Below, piece after piece: positions 1 to 12,716 of a stretch of DNA of 64,000 nt. Position 1 is the first letter of the stretch. Each line of letters starts with the position of its first letter. The position numbers and the translations under genes were made by a program. Location of the stretch: NCBI GenBank assembly GCA_016617855.1, contig JAECUM010009298.1, positions 1 to 64,000 on the forward strand. The letters are read 5' to 3'. The notes under the pieces were generated by a model. That model did no database searches and was not told where the DNA came from. It worked only from the letters and a program-made list of their open reading frames with translations. Source of the stretch: Megalonaias nervosa. Taxonomy: Eukaryota > Mollusca > Bivalvia > Unionida > Unionidae.

Positions 1-91
1 TATATAATAAAAATCTAATTGTTGATTTTACTATAATTGTTGTTTTCACTTCATTTCTGATACATATTTTAAGATCTAGAATCGCAACAGA
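1..91 (+). repeat. 3' end of the 5' LTR (truncated by window edge)
   Basis: Aligns by eye with the end of the 3' LTR near 5463-5541. The exact right boundary is uncertain by about 10 bases because the two copies have diverged. Confidence 0.65.
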
Positions 92-111
92 AACTGGGCT
101 CGTCAGTGATC
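91..111 (+). other. Probable primer-binding site
   Basis: The stretch CTGGGCTCGTCAGTGATCTG follows directly after the LTR remnant. Its CTGGG-CTCGTC core resembles tRNA-3'-end-complementary primer sites of gypsy and retroviral elements. No tRNA match was tested. Confidence 0.4.
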
Positions 112-214
112 TGAATTTCTTTATTACATTTCAGAGATATTAAAAATTGTCTTTAAAATTTAAATTGACTTTATTTCTGAATTTTCATTGTCCATGGTAA
201 AGACTTTAATTGAG

Positions 215-577
215 ACATCTTTAGTGAAACCAGCAAGCATTGATGAGGTCATCAAAAGTGGAGAACTTTGTTTCAAATCCTAGCCAGGAAGGGTTAGAGT
301 CTTCAAAAACGGACTAGTTGTTTGAAATTGCCAGACATTGTGATCGTTCTGAAGCGAAAGCGTGTTTAACAAAACAAGAGCAAAATAATATTTTGATTCA
401 GAATTTTGGTGGGAAAGAAAATTTTGAATGATAGTTCCATGCTTCTGATTGGTAAATTTGTTTCTGGCTTTTATATAAAAGTAAAGGAATTACAGTTAAA
501 TAACCAGATGGAATTAGAATTAACAAAGCTTCAGCTTTAGAAAGAAATGATGCAAGAGGGAATTCAAAAAGAGGAAA

Positions 578-648
<71 letters not shown>

Positions 649-1506
649 AGAAGAAGAAGAAAGGGAAATTCAAATGCAGATGCAGAGGAGAGAAAGAAAT
701 GCAAATTAAGAGAGAAAAAGAAGAGAGGCCGTTACAAAGCTAGAGAGTGAGAGAAGAAAGGAAACTGCAATATAAATTAAACCAATTAGATGTGGTAGAC
801 GGGGCAAGCCCCCTCTTTACTAACAAATTCAAGTTTTGATGTTACCAGAAATATTAGATTACTACCCATTTTTAAGAAAACAAGTAGATAAATACATTCC
901 TCACCTTCAGAAAATTGCTGAAAACTTGAAATAGTCAAGAGAGCATTGACTTTATTATTTCAAAGTGTACTTATTGGCAAGTTCGTGAAGTCTACAGTTC
1001 ACTTCGGTACAACATAGAGCTTATCATAATGTGGTTAATGAAAATATCTTGAAGGCTTATGAGTTGGTGCCTGAGGCATATCGATAAAGGTTTAGGAGTT
1101 GTAGAAAAGAAATCGGACAAACCATGTCGAACTTGCAAGGGAAAAAGAACAACTATTTGATAGGTGGTATTTAGCCATGAAGGTTGATAAAGATTACGAT
1201 AACTTCAGACAACTTATATTAATTTAAAAATTGCATCCATAGTGATGTCAGGACCTATCATGAGGAGCAAAAAGTTGAAACTTTGGAGAATACTACTCGC
1301 GCTGCTGATGATTATCCCTTCACTTGTCAATAAGTCTTCCTCTCAGCAGTTTTTATGGTTACAAATCATCTAGTCTCATACGAACACTTCTAAATCTCAG
1401 TCTGGAACAACATCTAGAAATCAAACTTTTCATAAAACTGATGAGAAATCCTTATCTCTTCCAACGTGCACTTAATGTAAAAATAATTTACTCTGCTACA
1501 GGTTGA
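215..1506 (+). pseudogene. gag of the Gmr1-like element (broken)
   Basis: Structural protein of the element. Recognisable blocks are a short N-terminal helical region (LFEIARHCDRSEAKACLTKQ, about 320-383), a Glu/Lys-rich coiled coil from 470 that runs into the GA repeat, and a capsid-like block near 1130-1200 (REKEQLFDRWYLAMKVDKDY). The blocks lie in different frames and are interrupted by stops. No intact zinc knuckle was found downstream of 1340. Confidence 0.6.
581..661 (+). repeat. (AG)n then (AAG)n microsatellite inside gag
   Basis: About 32 AG units pass into about five AAG units. The plus frame stays open as alternating Glu-Arg, continuous with the charged coiled coil on both sides. 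Confidence 0.95.
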
Positions 1507-1629
1507 ACAATATCCAACATAATAAAGACAGAGATATTCGACATGTTCTTGCTTCAAATAGGTATAAATCACAGCTTTGGATTGGAAGCAATACATTAGT
1601 TGGGTCAAATAACCCCAGTCTGATTTTTA

Positions 1630-2112
1630 TTATGGAGAATTATGAACCAGTCATGTCGAAAGGCACTATATTACTTATTGGTGATTCTGCCAAGCCTATC
1701 CCTATTAAAATATTAAGGAACACAGGAGCATCTCAGTGTCTTTGCTATCGGGTAGTTTGCCTTTATTTAAGGTTTTCTTCTAGTGAAAGTGTTCATATTT
1801 AAAGGAGTAGAGTTTAGCTTTGTTAAAGTTCCTCTCCATCGTATCAGTTTGTCATCAGACTGAGTCTCAGGACCCGTGGTTGTCGAAGCAATGGCTTCTG
1901 TACCTATTGAGCGTATTTATGTATTACTAGGCAAAGACCTAGCTGGAGATAAGGTCATGTTTAAGCCACTTGTACCTGACAAGCCTTGTTTGGATCAAAA
2001 TGTTGATTCCATTGAGAATGAGATCCCTGTTTTATATCCTGCTTTTACAGTTACCAGAGCTATGAAAAAAGAGCTCTTGATAATGATGTTGATTATGAAA
2101 TTATTCCTTTAA
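1630..2112 (+). pseudogene. Aspartic protease region of the Gmr1-like element
   Basis: The block around 1690-1740 reads PIPIKILRNTGASQCL. The family active-site triad is D-T-G, and here the Asp is replaced by Asn, so this copy would be inactive. Downstream, a stretch near 1878-1950 ending in LGKDLAGDKV matches the flap and C-terminal part typical of gypsy proteases. A stop separates the two blocks. Confidence 0.65.
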
Positions 2113-2489
2113 CTGACACATTTATTGGTCAGTCTTTTGATGAGGTCAATTTTGCTCATAGTATTGATCAATCAATAGATGTTGATCACAGTGATCCTCT
2201 TTATCCTGCTTATTCTCTCTATCCTAATCAGGGTGAGAAAAGACAATCACACGTTGTCGAACAGGAACAGACACTTGAAATCTGTTTGTTTCAGAGAGTT
2301 TTTAGTGAAGTTGAAGCCACACAAGTAACCGTTTTTATATTTTGTGATAATTGGAGTCCTTACGAGTAAATGGGGACCACCTGAGGTACCCGCTGGTGAC
2401 GAGTGGTCAGAGAGTCAAATTGCAGTTCTGATGTTATATCGTAGGGGAGATTCTTAGTCTAGTCCATAAAACTTACTTTAGGAGACAAT

Positions 2490-3340
2490 GTGACTTAATC
2501 TGACTTATCACAAGATCTTAATTCAATTTTATTGGCCGAAAATTAAAAGTGAGCTTTCTAAATACCGTAAATCTTATCACACTTCTCAAATGATAGAAAA
2601 CACCAAAATCAGACCATACCAAAGGCTCATCTGCAACATATTCCTGCATTTGACGAAGCATTTACCAAAATAATGGTAGGTTGTGTTGCTTCCTTTCCTC
2701 ACACCAAGTCAGGCAACCAGTATGTTTACGTCCACAAGATTTTCAGAGGAAATTCCATAGAGGAATATTAAAATTAGAACCGTATTAAAAGCTTTGATAA
2801 AGGTTTTTAAACTTGTTGGCCTTCACAAATCTGTCTAGTCAGATCAACGGTCAAACGTTATGTCTTGAATTTTCCAAAATGTCATGCATGAATTAGGAAT
2901 CCAACAGTACAAATCTTCTGCCTATCACACTGAAGGTCAAGGGGTTTTGGAAAGATTGCATCAAATATTGAAGAATATGATTCGGTCATGTAAGTCTGAG
3001 ACAAGAAAGGATTGGGATGAGGGTATTTATGTACTGTTTAGGGAATCAGTTCAAGAATAATTAGGTTTTAGTCCTTTTGAACTAATTTTTGGACATACAG
3101 TCCAAGGATTATTGAAATTACTAAAAGAGAATCTACTTTTAAATGAAGATTCCAAGATTAATCTTCTTGACTATGTCTCCGATATCAATATAAGTTATCT
3201 AAGGCCTGTGAAGCAGCAAAAAATAATCTTCCCTCTACTCAGTCAAAATGGAATTAAGGTATGACAGAAATCCAAAAGAAAAGTAGCTTACAGACTGATG
3301 ACAGAGTTCTGGGTAAGTTACCCATACCTCAAAATCCTTT
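2490..3340 (+). pseudogene. Integrase of the Gmr1-like element, placed before RT
   Basis: This is the strand-transfer enzyme of the element. 2520-2640 resembles the HHCC zinc-binding region, with a FYWPKIKSELSKY block followed by a degenerate His/Cys pair. 2650-2760 is the first part of the DDE core (PHTKSGNQYVYV). Near 2810-2880 is the SDQ.SN block around the second catalytic Asp. 2890-3060 reads on through HTEGQGVLERLHQILKNM, which contains the third acidic residue. After it comes GFSPFELIFGHTVQGLL. Several in-frame stops and frameshifts show decay. The position upstream of RT is the diagnostic oddity. Confidence 0.75.
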
Positions 3341-3619
3341 TCGGGCCTAATTTTTTCGATCTCATGCAGTTGAAAAGAAAGTAAATGACTTAAATCTCAT
3401 CATTCACACTACTGGGAGAAGGAGACAAAAACAACACTATTATATACATATGTTACAGGAGTATTTTGGCATATATAATCCAGACATTTATTCAATCAAT
3501 TTAGTTGTATATGTCCCACACCTTGAGGATGTAAACAATGGAATTCAAGATGACTATGGTAACTTTGGTTTAACCAGTCTTCGGGATTCAGAAATATTGA
3601 ACAATCTGCATCAGAAACT

Positions 3620-4505
3620 TTCACATCTATAACCATAGGAAAAAAGATTGAATTAAAACAGCTATTATGTTAATATGAGCACTTGTTTTCTAATGTTTCA
3701 ACACGAACAAATAAATTCTACTAAGTCGCTGAGGTTGAAAATACTACAACTGTCACACAGAATCCTTACAGGATGAATCCTCTGTAGCAGGATGTTTGAA
3801 AAACTAAATTCAATATTTCCAGGAGAATGATTTCATAGATCCAAGTAATATTATTGTTGTTCACCATGTATTCTTGTGCCGAAATAAGATAATACACTGT
3901 GTATGTGTACTAACTATAGAAAAGTCAACAGTGTCACCAAAACAGAATCAATTCCAATGCCAAGAATAGATGACTGCATGGCAAAAATTAGAAATGCAAA
4001 ATGTGTCACCAAGTTTGACCTTTAAAACGGATTCCATTCACCAAAGAGGAAAGGAAAGTTTGACATTTTCAAGTTCGGATTGGTTTTATCAATATAAAAT
4101 GATGCCTTTTGTTATAAAAAATCCTCCATCAACATTCCAGCTTTTAATGAACACGACATCTGGTCCAGATAATTGTGACGCTTACATCGATGACGTCATC
4201 CTCAACAACCGTACATGGAAAGATCATTTGGAAACATTATGAGATTCTTTAATTAACTCACTGATGGTAAAAGTGAGATTTGCCGTACTTGTGCCACATT
4301 TTAGGACATAATGTGGGTCAAGGTCAAGTTAAAGCAAGTAGAAGTCAATGTCAAGGCTATCTCTACATTTTCAGTGCCTAATTCTAAAAAGCAATTGATA
4401 CGATTTTTGGGTATGGAAGGATATTTTCGGAAATCTTATTCAAATGTTTCCATAATTATCGAGCCTCTGACAAATTTACTGAGTAAGAAATCGAAGTATC
4501 ATTAG
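3620..4505 (+). pseudogene. Reverse transcriptase and connection domain of the Gmr1-like element
   Basis: The RT begins with a linker like that of Gmr1 elements (NPYRMNP near 3760). It then shows the VNSVTKTESIPMPRIDDCM block near 3925-3980 and the catalytic YIDD box near 4183. LGMEGYFRKSYSNVS, near 4410-4460, is the conserved connection region (family form LGMAGYYRKF). The RT is split over at least three frames, and the palm region around 4020-4130 has lost good matching. Confidence 0.8.
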
Positions 4506-4527
4506 TCTGACAAGTGTCTGGAATCTC

Positions 4528-4740
4528 TTGACACATGAAAGGTTATACTTGAGGGTACACCAGATAGTTCAGCTCCAAATTACTGTAGAAAATAATGTCG
4601 ATGCACGTTATGTTGGCGTTGGTGGAGTATTGATTCAAGAAGATACAATGGTGTGGATCATCCAATGTGCCATTTTTCTATATAAAAAAACAACCCCCGT
4701 ACTCTCATTAATAAAATGAAACAACAAAAGATCAGAGACT
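4528..4740 (+). pseudogene. RNase H of the Gmr1-like element (truncated)
   Basis: The block VDARYVGVGGVLIQEDTM corresponds to the first catalytic Asp segment of gypsy RNase H (usually VDAS). Only this and a short, frameshifted continuation remain, then sequence passes directly to the 3' LTR. The C-terminal half is missing. Confidence 0.65.
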
Positions 4741-4848
4741 GTTGAGATAGAGGTTTATGTTGCAGAAATACAATATTAACATTAGACAAGCTGAGGAAAA
4801 GACTAATGCTAAAAAAAAATTTATTATATACATCTTTCTTTTTAGTTA

Positions 4849-5541
<693 letters not shown>

Positions 5542-6400
5542 ATTACTAAAATTAGTTCTCAGCTTTGTGCTTGTGCTCATGTTCTAACAATCGGAAATAA
5601 TACCTGTGTCCGGATCCTGAGTTCGTTATACAAGATTAATTATGAGTAATTACAACGTCAATCGTGAAAAAAGTTGACTTCTAAACTCAGTAAACACAGA
5701 TAGGAACTATATGAAATGGATATACAAAGATCACAAAAAATGAATTTCTGAGAAAACAAACCTTTGAACTATAAAAGTATTTTTGTGCTTGAAACTATCT
5801 TCCAAAGAAAGACATTTTAGGATCGACAGTAATTACAGGTGAAATTCAAGAAAAGTCTAGTTTAGTACGTGAAGACTGGACATGTGACACAAGAAGCACC
5901 TTCAAAATGCCCCCACTATCCTAATGTAACGTTGTGCACTGTATTGCATTCTATTCAAAAACTAGATACATTAAAAACGTTCAAAGATAGTAAAACACAT
6001 GAAACCAGACTAGAGTTAAAGTTGGACAAAAAAAAAAAATAAATAAAAAAACCAGGTAGGATTAATCTGAATGTCAAAGAATCGTTATAACGGCATTTAT
6101 TTCATTATTATTATTAAATACGATGCTCTTCGTTGAGTCGCTCAAGGAAATTTTTGAAAGTGGAGGCAGATACTGCTATACATTCGATGGAATTGGTGAT
6201 TAATTGGCAGAAGAAAAAAAAAAAAAATGAAATAAAATAAAATTTAAAAAAACACACAAGTTGTATGGGCTTTCGTCTAGCATAAGTAATCATGAGTACA
6301 TTTTGATAAATCCATGTGCCAAAATGATCTCAGTATTGTGCTGTGGTTACAGCTCCGTCTCTGTCATTCTTGACAACCCAAAAGGGTGATTGAACCAAGA
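5542..6400. other. Non-coding AT-rich sequence
   Basis: No coding signal, RNA gene or repeat boundary seen. Contains several A-rich runs (around 6030 and 6210). Confidence 0.6.
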
Positions 6401-6402
6401 AT

Positions 6403-6431
6403 AACACTACTACTACACCTACCACTACTAT

Positions 6432-6466
<35 letters not shown>

Positions 6467-6512
6467 TTATTACTACTACTAATACTACTACTACTAATAA
6501 TAATAATAGAGG
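6403..6512 (+). repeat. (ACT)n/(TAC)n trinucleotide repeat
   Basis: Interrupted trinucleotide array. It produces long Val or Ser runs in minus-strand frames, which are not proteins. Confidence 0.95.
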
Positions 6513-6998
6513 ACTGCATTTGACGCAGTGCAGTGGGGAGGATCGCCCAATCTTCAACAGTAAAACATAACATATATAAAAAAAGACAGGGTGCTAAGAA
6601 TAGAAAAAGTCATGTCTCTCTCACGATTACGGAGATGACAATCCCTATAATTTATGCACAAAAGTGACAGATTTCGAACAGGAAATTGAATGGTAAAGAT
6701 AGTAAGTATTATAATTATAAATTCTTACCTGTTAATAAAGATGTCATGCGTTAGTCAATGTAAAACAGTCTTTCAGGACAAATGTTTTGAATTAAGGAAA
6801 TAAATTCACATTTTTGTCTAATCCTTCTACATCTGCCTCTGTCACTTATCTGGGCGGGTAATGTTAAAATGACGCAGAATCCGATCAATGATCACCGTAC
6901 TATCTCGTGTACATGTTGTCCGTGAGATAACAATGCCCGTAACTGCCTCGAAAAGAACGAGGGTACTGTTATCGGTTATAATAAAGAGGGACCATTGA

Positions 6999-7031
6999 GG
7001 ATAATAATAATAATAATAATAATAATAATAT
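6999..7031 (+). repeat. (AAT)n microsatellite
   Basis: About ten AAT units in otherwise ordinary sequence. Confidence 0.9.
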
Positions 7032-7281
7032 GTACATACGAGATGATAAAATAGAAAAAAGTCAGCCACGCTGGTTAAACATTTTCCTTTATCTCGCTTT
7101 GCTGAGTTTGTCGCTTCCACAACCCCTTCTATACACTCCAGGCGATATCAAAATAATAGTAATTGCATACAAAGGATTAAAAGACACATTATTTGCAAGA
7201 ATTTAGTCGATATGAGGAAAAGTTGTCCTGGTTTTACATCCACATATCCATAAAAGGTCTATGTATATAGGTAACAATGAC

Positions 7282-7303
7282 TGTATGTATGTATGTATGT
7301 ATG

Positions 7304-7333
<30 letters not shown>
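7282..7333 (+). repeat. (GTAT)n tetranucleotide repeat
   Basis: About 13 near-perfect GTAT units. Confidence 0.95.
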
Positions 7334-7334
<1 letters not shown>

Positions 7335-7339
7335 CACAT

Positions 7340-8190
7340 GTGGCAAACTTAATGTTGAAAAAATAGCCTAAAGGAAAATAAAATCATATCGAGTGACAAA
7401 AGAACTTCAGATCGTACCCATGACTTGTTTTGACACCGGACCTTGTCTATCATATTATAAAGGCGTTTATTTTAATTTTGTCCTTCCTCTTTAATCGGTA
7501 ATAATAGATAAATATGAATGTGCCCATTTTTAAACATGCAAGAACCACTACAATCTGAATAAAACTGAGATCTACTTATTATAACTAGATCTGTCATGTT
7601 CTGCTGACATTGTCATTCGCCATCAAATCACAACTTTCAATTTTTTAAAATCGAAAAACGCTATTCGGAACATATCATTACCAACGATAACTTTCCATAA
7701 CATGAAATGCAACGTTTTATCTGATAGATTACTAAAAATAAGTGGACCAGGAATTCCAGAGGTCACCAGAATATGAGCTTCTGTCTGTCTGTGTCATTTC
7801 TCGTTTACATCAAAAAGCAAATGGAAATCTGAATCTGCCAACTGATAAGAAATCTTTTCAAAATATAATTTTCTAATGAATTGAACGATACTGAATACAT
7901 TGCGTGAGGAAGTTTTGCTTTTTGAATCATGTGCCAAAACCATTTTTGATAAATTTAAATCCTAAAAATAAAACTACCCACGTAAAATAAATTTACTATC
8001 ACATTAACAGTATTTCTCCCAACTAATCTATGTCCTGTTTCAGGAAGAGCAATATCGAAAGTACGTATGCGACTGAAAATACCTTGTTGACTTCTGATTT
8101 GAATGAGAGGTTAAATACAGATAGGATATCAGTAAATCAGGTGTGGCGAATTCTTTCATTAACTCGATAAATAATTGTACAAAATTCTTT
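7340..8190. other. Non-coding AT-rich sequence
   Basis: Nothing recognised on either strand. Confidence 0.5.
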
Positions 8191-8257
8191 CGTTTAAACC
8201 GGAGTGGCGAGTCCTTGTCTCATACATGTATATGCGAATATTCGAGAAAATAATTGT

Positions 8258-8443
8258 AGAAAGAAATAGTAATAGTAGTAGAAGCAGTATGAGTTTTGCA
8301 GTGGAAATACATGTAGTGGTAGTAACAGAATCGTAGTAGTACCAATAGGATGTTTACTACTCAGTAGCAGTAGTAGTAGTAATAGTAGTAGTAATAGTAG
8401 TAGCATTGACACCAGTAGTTGTAGGAATAGTAATAGTTCTGTC

Positions 8444-8480
<37 letters not shown>

Positions 8481-8530
8481 TCAGCAGCAAAAGTAGTAGT
8501 AGTAGTAGTAGTAGCAACATCAATAGTAGA
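8258..8530 (+). repeat. Interrupted (AGT)n trinucleotide array
   Basis: Long degenerate AGT/GTA array. It gives poly-Leu and poly-Val frames that are not genes. Confidence 0.9.
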
Positions 8531-9039
8531 CGTAGACGTACACGTAGAAGTAGTGGTGTTGGATGAGTTGGTCAGAGTTTTAGTAGAGATAGATAGGTAA
8601 GAATTCCGTCATTGTTCTCATGCTGTGGCTGCTAAAGAACGTAGATGTTTCAAGCGCTTTGTCACCAAAGATGTAACGTACGAATAGCAAGAGCCTTACG
8701 TGGCCTGATAAAGATCACCACACTTAAATAACTTAACAGCTGACCATTTCACTAAGCAGGCATATGTAGGATTGTAAGAACCTTATGCTGTCTACTTCGA
8801 CTCATGTATATTATGTAAATCTTACTAAAGTCAGAAAAAAGTCTTTGCAGACACAAAAATATAATTCATATTTCGATCTTGCTTATAATCATGATATAAT
8901 CTTATTTAACAAGTTTCATGAAAATAGCAGGAGCAACAGTCTGTAGAAAGGCAATAAGATGAGCAAATCGGTTGCAAAATAACCTCTCTAATATTTTGCA
9001 TCGATATAAACTATTACAGATTATGTACAAAAAATAACG

Positions 9040-9237
9040 AGCAAAACACAATATGACAATATAAATTTATGTACTAAATTTAAGAAAAGAAGGGTTCTCA
9101 AGGAAGAAGTGGAGAAAATCAAGACAATCTGGGTGGAGGAAAATAGGGCGAACGAGTGCAAGATGAGGGTACGTGACTTCCAGAAGAATAATAATAGGAT
9201 GAGGATCCAAGAAACCATGCGCCAGCATGAGGAATAA
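9040..9237 (+). CDS. Unidentified short open stretch, charged and probably coiled-coil
   Basis: The plus frame ends at TAA 9235-9237 and encodes a highly charged helical peptide containing KKRRVLKEEVEKIKTIWVEE and ending MRQHEE. It resembles the tail of a gag-like or other coiled-coil protein, but no start, domain or neighbour supports a function. It could be a remnant of an unrecognised element or chance. The surrounding 8.6-10.1 kb holds nothing else coding that I can name. Confidence 0.2.
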   Translation, partial: SKTQYDNINLCTKFKKRRVLKEEVEKIKTIWVEENRANECKMRVRDFQKNNNRMRIQETMRQHEE

Positions 9238-9670
9238 GGCTTGGATCCCGCGTGAGGAGGAGAAAGAAGACTAGGGGATGGCAGTCAACGAGCCTAGTTT
9301 TATGCTCATGGTCACCATTAAGACAACGTGGCTAAAAAGACCTGCAGTCTGTGGTGTCCGACCCAAGTGGTGTAGTGGTCACTATGGGAGAATCGTTTCA
9401 GAAACCAAACGGCCCTTTTCACACAACTTCACAAAAAGAGCGATACTAATCATTTGCCAATTTATTTAGTTTTACGTTTGTGCATGTTTTGTGTAAATCT
9501 ATGTTGTTTACAGCTAGAACTTAAAACTCCTTAGCCCTTCTCTTGTGTTTGCATGTGTGTGGGTATAGTAATGTGCCTATAAACACTTCCTACCATAGTG
9601 TGTGATAGTAAGTTTTTAGGTTTGTGTCAAAGTGTGTATAAACACTCCTACCCTTGTCATTAGGTAATAA

Positions 9671-9697
9671 GGGGGGTGGGGGTGGGGGTTGGGGTGT
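9671..9697 (+). other. G-rich run with G-quadruplex potential
   Basis: Four runs of four or more G separated by one or two T lie within 27 bases. This is a permissive G4 pattern; folding is inference. Confidence 0.5.
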
Positions 9698-9699
9698 TT

Positions 9700-10260
9700 G
9701 TGACAGAAGTCAACCTAGGGACAATTTTAAAATAGGTTTTTGAGTTTGTCCACATTAATTCAGATCATTCACTTCTAACACTCTTGCAATGTAACCAAAA
9801 TGTTAAACCTATGATGTAATGTTAACTCCTGTACATTGTCATGAATTGAGATTAACAATTTCTTACAATAGTACCATTTTCCCTCCAAAGTTAAACTTAT
9901 GGATACATTAAGATATTTCCCGTTCGTCCCCTATGTTCCAATAATGTAAACCTATGGACACGTTAAATCCCGCCATACAACTACTCACATTTTACCATAT
10001 ATATATCTAAACATACTAAATAGGTCTTCAGAGTGGGGAAAGGCTATTTTTTATACTGATCTAAAAGATTGGTTAAATTAGCCTTAAATGTCAACATTTA
10101 TAACTTCTGACGGAAAAGTATCTATCAAATGTTTAAGCAATGAAGGTACAGGGGCAACATCAACGAGGTGGGGCTAAGAGGGTGCAGGGCAACCAATAAA
10201 ATTTATAAAAAGCTGCAGCCCCTCCCCTTTGAAGAACATACTGCAGTAGCAGACACCATC
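9700..10260. other. Non-coding sequence
   Basis: No gene or element recognised. Ends at the CT/TA array. Confidence 0.5.
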
Positions 10261-10269
10261 TAACCTGGA

Positions 10270-10396
<127 letters not shown>

Positions 10397-11132
10397 CGAT
10401 TTACGCTCGCGTAAGGACATTTATGGGAGGTGTGATTGGGTCTACCATTTCTCGCCAGTTTCGTCGGGTAATGGGCTGTCAAGGGCCAATATATTTAAAG
10501 TTTTATTCACGTGTTCTGCCCAGCCAATCGCAATGCTTTCGCACCGACTGCGCACGGAGGGATTCTCTCTGCTAAGAACTTTGGCGTGAGTTGAGCCAAT
10601 TTCCTTCTGGTTGCGGACGTGTTTTCTTTTTCTGTAGAAATTTTTTCTTCGTTGTTACCGGTTCACGCTGTTAGATCTTCCTTGTTTCCTGGAATTTTGA
10701 CCCAGATGAATCGTCCTGAAAGTCAAGCAATTACTTACATTAACTTATTTCCATTCCATCGATTCTGCTAACCTTTCTTTTGTTATACATTTCATCACAC
10801 TCGCACTGGGTCATTCCATCTGTAAAAGATTGCAGAGTCATTTTGAAATCAGAAATAGACGATCGTTTGCGCCCCGATTTCAATATTCGGCGCTATTCTA
10901 GAATTTATATGCATGGGGGCAGGATAGTCGACAAAATTATCAGTTTTGATTTCTCTGTCGTACGCAAAATTAAATCAGAGAACCATTAAGCTATATGTAG
11001 ATATACTTCCCAGCGTCTATTGCATAAATTCATTTCATCAACATATGTGCCTAAAAATGTTTTGTCAGTCTTTTGTCCATGTTACACTGTTAAAATACTT
11101 TCGAACAGGATTAGCAAGCGACTCCATGTTTG
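10397..11132 (+). promoter_or_regulatory. CpG-containing 5' region of the DIRS-type element (possible promoter)
   Basis: Richer in CpG than its surroundings, with a CCAAT-like box (CAGCCAATCGC near 10514) and a TATA-like string (ATATTTAAAG near 10491). It lies upstream of the minisatellite and the gag reading frame, so it may be the element's leader and promoter. No termini were identified. Confidence 0.3.
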
Positions 11133-11575
11133 TTTTCTTTCAATTGGTTCCGTACCACTAGCTTGTGTTTTCCAGCTGGTTCCGTACCACTGGGTTGTGT
11201 GTTAGACAGCTGGTTCCGTACCACTGGATTTTATGTTAACCTTCTGTTTCCCAGTTGGTTGCTTACCAATGGAATTTATGATTACCTGTTTATTCCGTAT
11301 CACTGACCTGTGTGTTTACCGAGTTGGTTCCGTACCACTGGACTGTGCATTTCCTACTTTGTTCCGTGCTACTGGACTTTGTGTTTACCAGTTTGTTCCG
11401 TACCACTAGATTTTATGATTACCAGTTGGTTCCGTACCACTGGTTTTTATGATTACCAGTTGATTCCGTATCACTGGATTGTGTGTTTACCAGTCGGTTC
11501 CGCACCACTGGATTTTATGATTATCAGTTGATTCCGTATTACTGGCCTGTGTGTTTACCAGTTGGTTCCGTACAT
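11133..11575 (+). repeat. 34-bp minisatellite, about 13 copies
   Basis: The core TTCCGTACCACTGG recurs with spacings of mostly 34 bp (C of CGTACCAC near 11151, 11183, 11217, then 11296, 11331, 11365, 11399, 11433, 11467, 11501, 11535, 11569). One unit near 11262 is displaced. Because 34 is not a multiple of 3, the same peptide rotates through three frames, so this is not a protein repeat. Confidence 0.9.
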
Positions 11576-11984
11576 TTTACGTTTGCATCGACTTTCATGC
11601 TTGGCGTACTTGGGTTCTGCACCTCACTACTTGGCACTTGATTAGTCATTTATGCTTTCTGCTTCCATCACTTCGCTCCATGTCAATGGGCTATGTGTTG
11701 CCCAAATCGTTTAGGCCCCCTGACCGGCTGTAAGTGTCAGTTGGTACTAGTTTTATGCTGAATTCCGCACCTCAAAGCAATGACCCATAATTTCCATAAT
11801 GATCAAATTTTGTTTCTATTTTCATTTTCTTCCTTACTATTACCGAGCTCACGCCTCATCTCACCACAGTGAACAGTGATGTTCATAATATTACAATAAG
11901 GGTTATCCATTTGCAACGATTGCTGCGTAGTAATACACTGACATTGATGTAATTATTAACTTTTTATGGCATTCCTTACAGAAA

Positions 11985-12716
11985 ATGCCCCCTACAAAGA
12001 AAGCTGCGGCGGCGTCTCAAATGGCAGCGAAGACAGCTAGACCATCAAGGTCCAAAATCCAAGAGGCGGTGAAGAGGCCCAGAAAGAAGGCACTATTGTC
12101 AACACCAACTACCGCCAACCCTCAACCTGGAACATCCAGCCAAGGGGCTTGGATGGACCCCCATCTTCTTAATATTATAACCCAAGAGGTCTCCGACAGG
12201 CTCACCACCCCAGTGACACAGGAGATCCGTAACAAATTTGATCAGCTGGTAGCTATGCTCAGTCCGTCGATGGAAAATTGTCCACAAACCGGGTTTCAAC
12301 TTGGACCCTTCGTAGCAACAGACAACACACCAGCAGCATCCATGGTCTCCCGCGCAATTGTGGAAACCACGGCTTCAGTTTCAGGTACAGTTGTGGATAC
12401 AGTTATCGTTGTCCTAGTCGTTTGTGCCTCTGGGGGGCTTTCACAATCACAATTTGTAAGCTTGTCGGTCACACCATCCACTCTAATCCCTGATAAAGTT
12501 AATGCAAACATATGGGCGGGCTCGAACATTGATTTTTCTACCCTCCTGAATAACTCGCAAGATGCGGGTTTCAAATTTCAGTTAGATACGTACGATACTG
12601 GTCCTGAACTTGGCATTGTCCCAAAAATTAGGAACGTCCAACTCACAATAGGAGAGTGGATTCTCACTTGGAGCAGGTTCACTAGTGTCCTATGTGAAAC
12701 ATATCCCCCTGGTTAG
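11985..12716 (+). pseudogene. DIRS-type gag, N-terminal part
   Basis: The ATG is preceded by a pyrimidine-rich CATTCCTTACAG, which looks like a splice acceptor ending three bases before the start codon. The first 45 residues are basic (KKAAAASQ, KRPRKKALL) and look like a nuclear-localisation segment. The middle is low-complexity. The C-terminal part (WILTWSRFTSVLCETYP) matches the tryptophan-rich core of DIRS gag proteins. The frame is lost near 12710, where the natural continuation shifts to the next frame. Confidence 0.65.

Noticed and set aside
8194..8600. Poly-Leu and poly-Val open frames
   Set aside because: Translations of an (AGT)n array on both strands; the Val/Ser runs at 6330-6573 come from the (ACT)n array.
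11020..11733. Repeat protein with SWFRTTG units
   Set aside because: The 34-bp unit rotates the same peptide through all frames and has no codon-level conservation.
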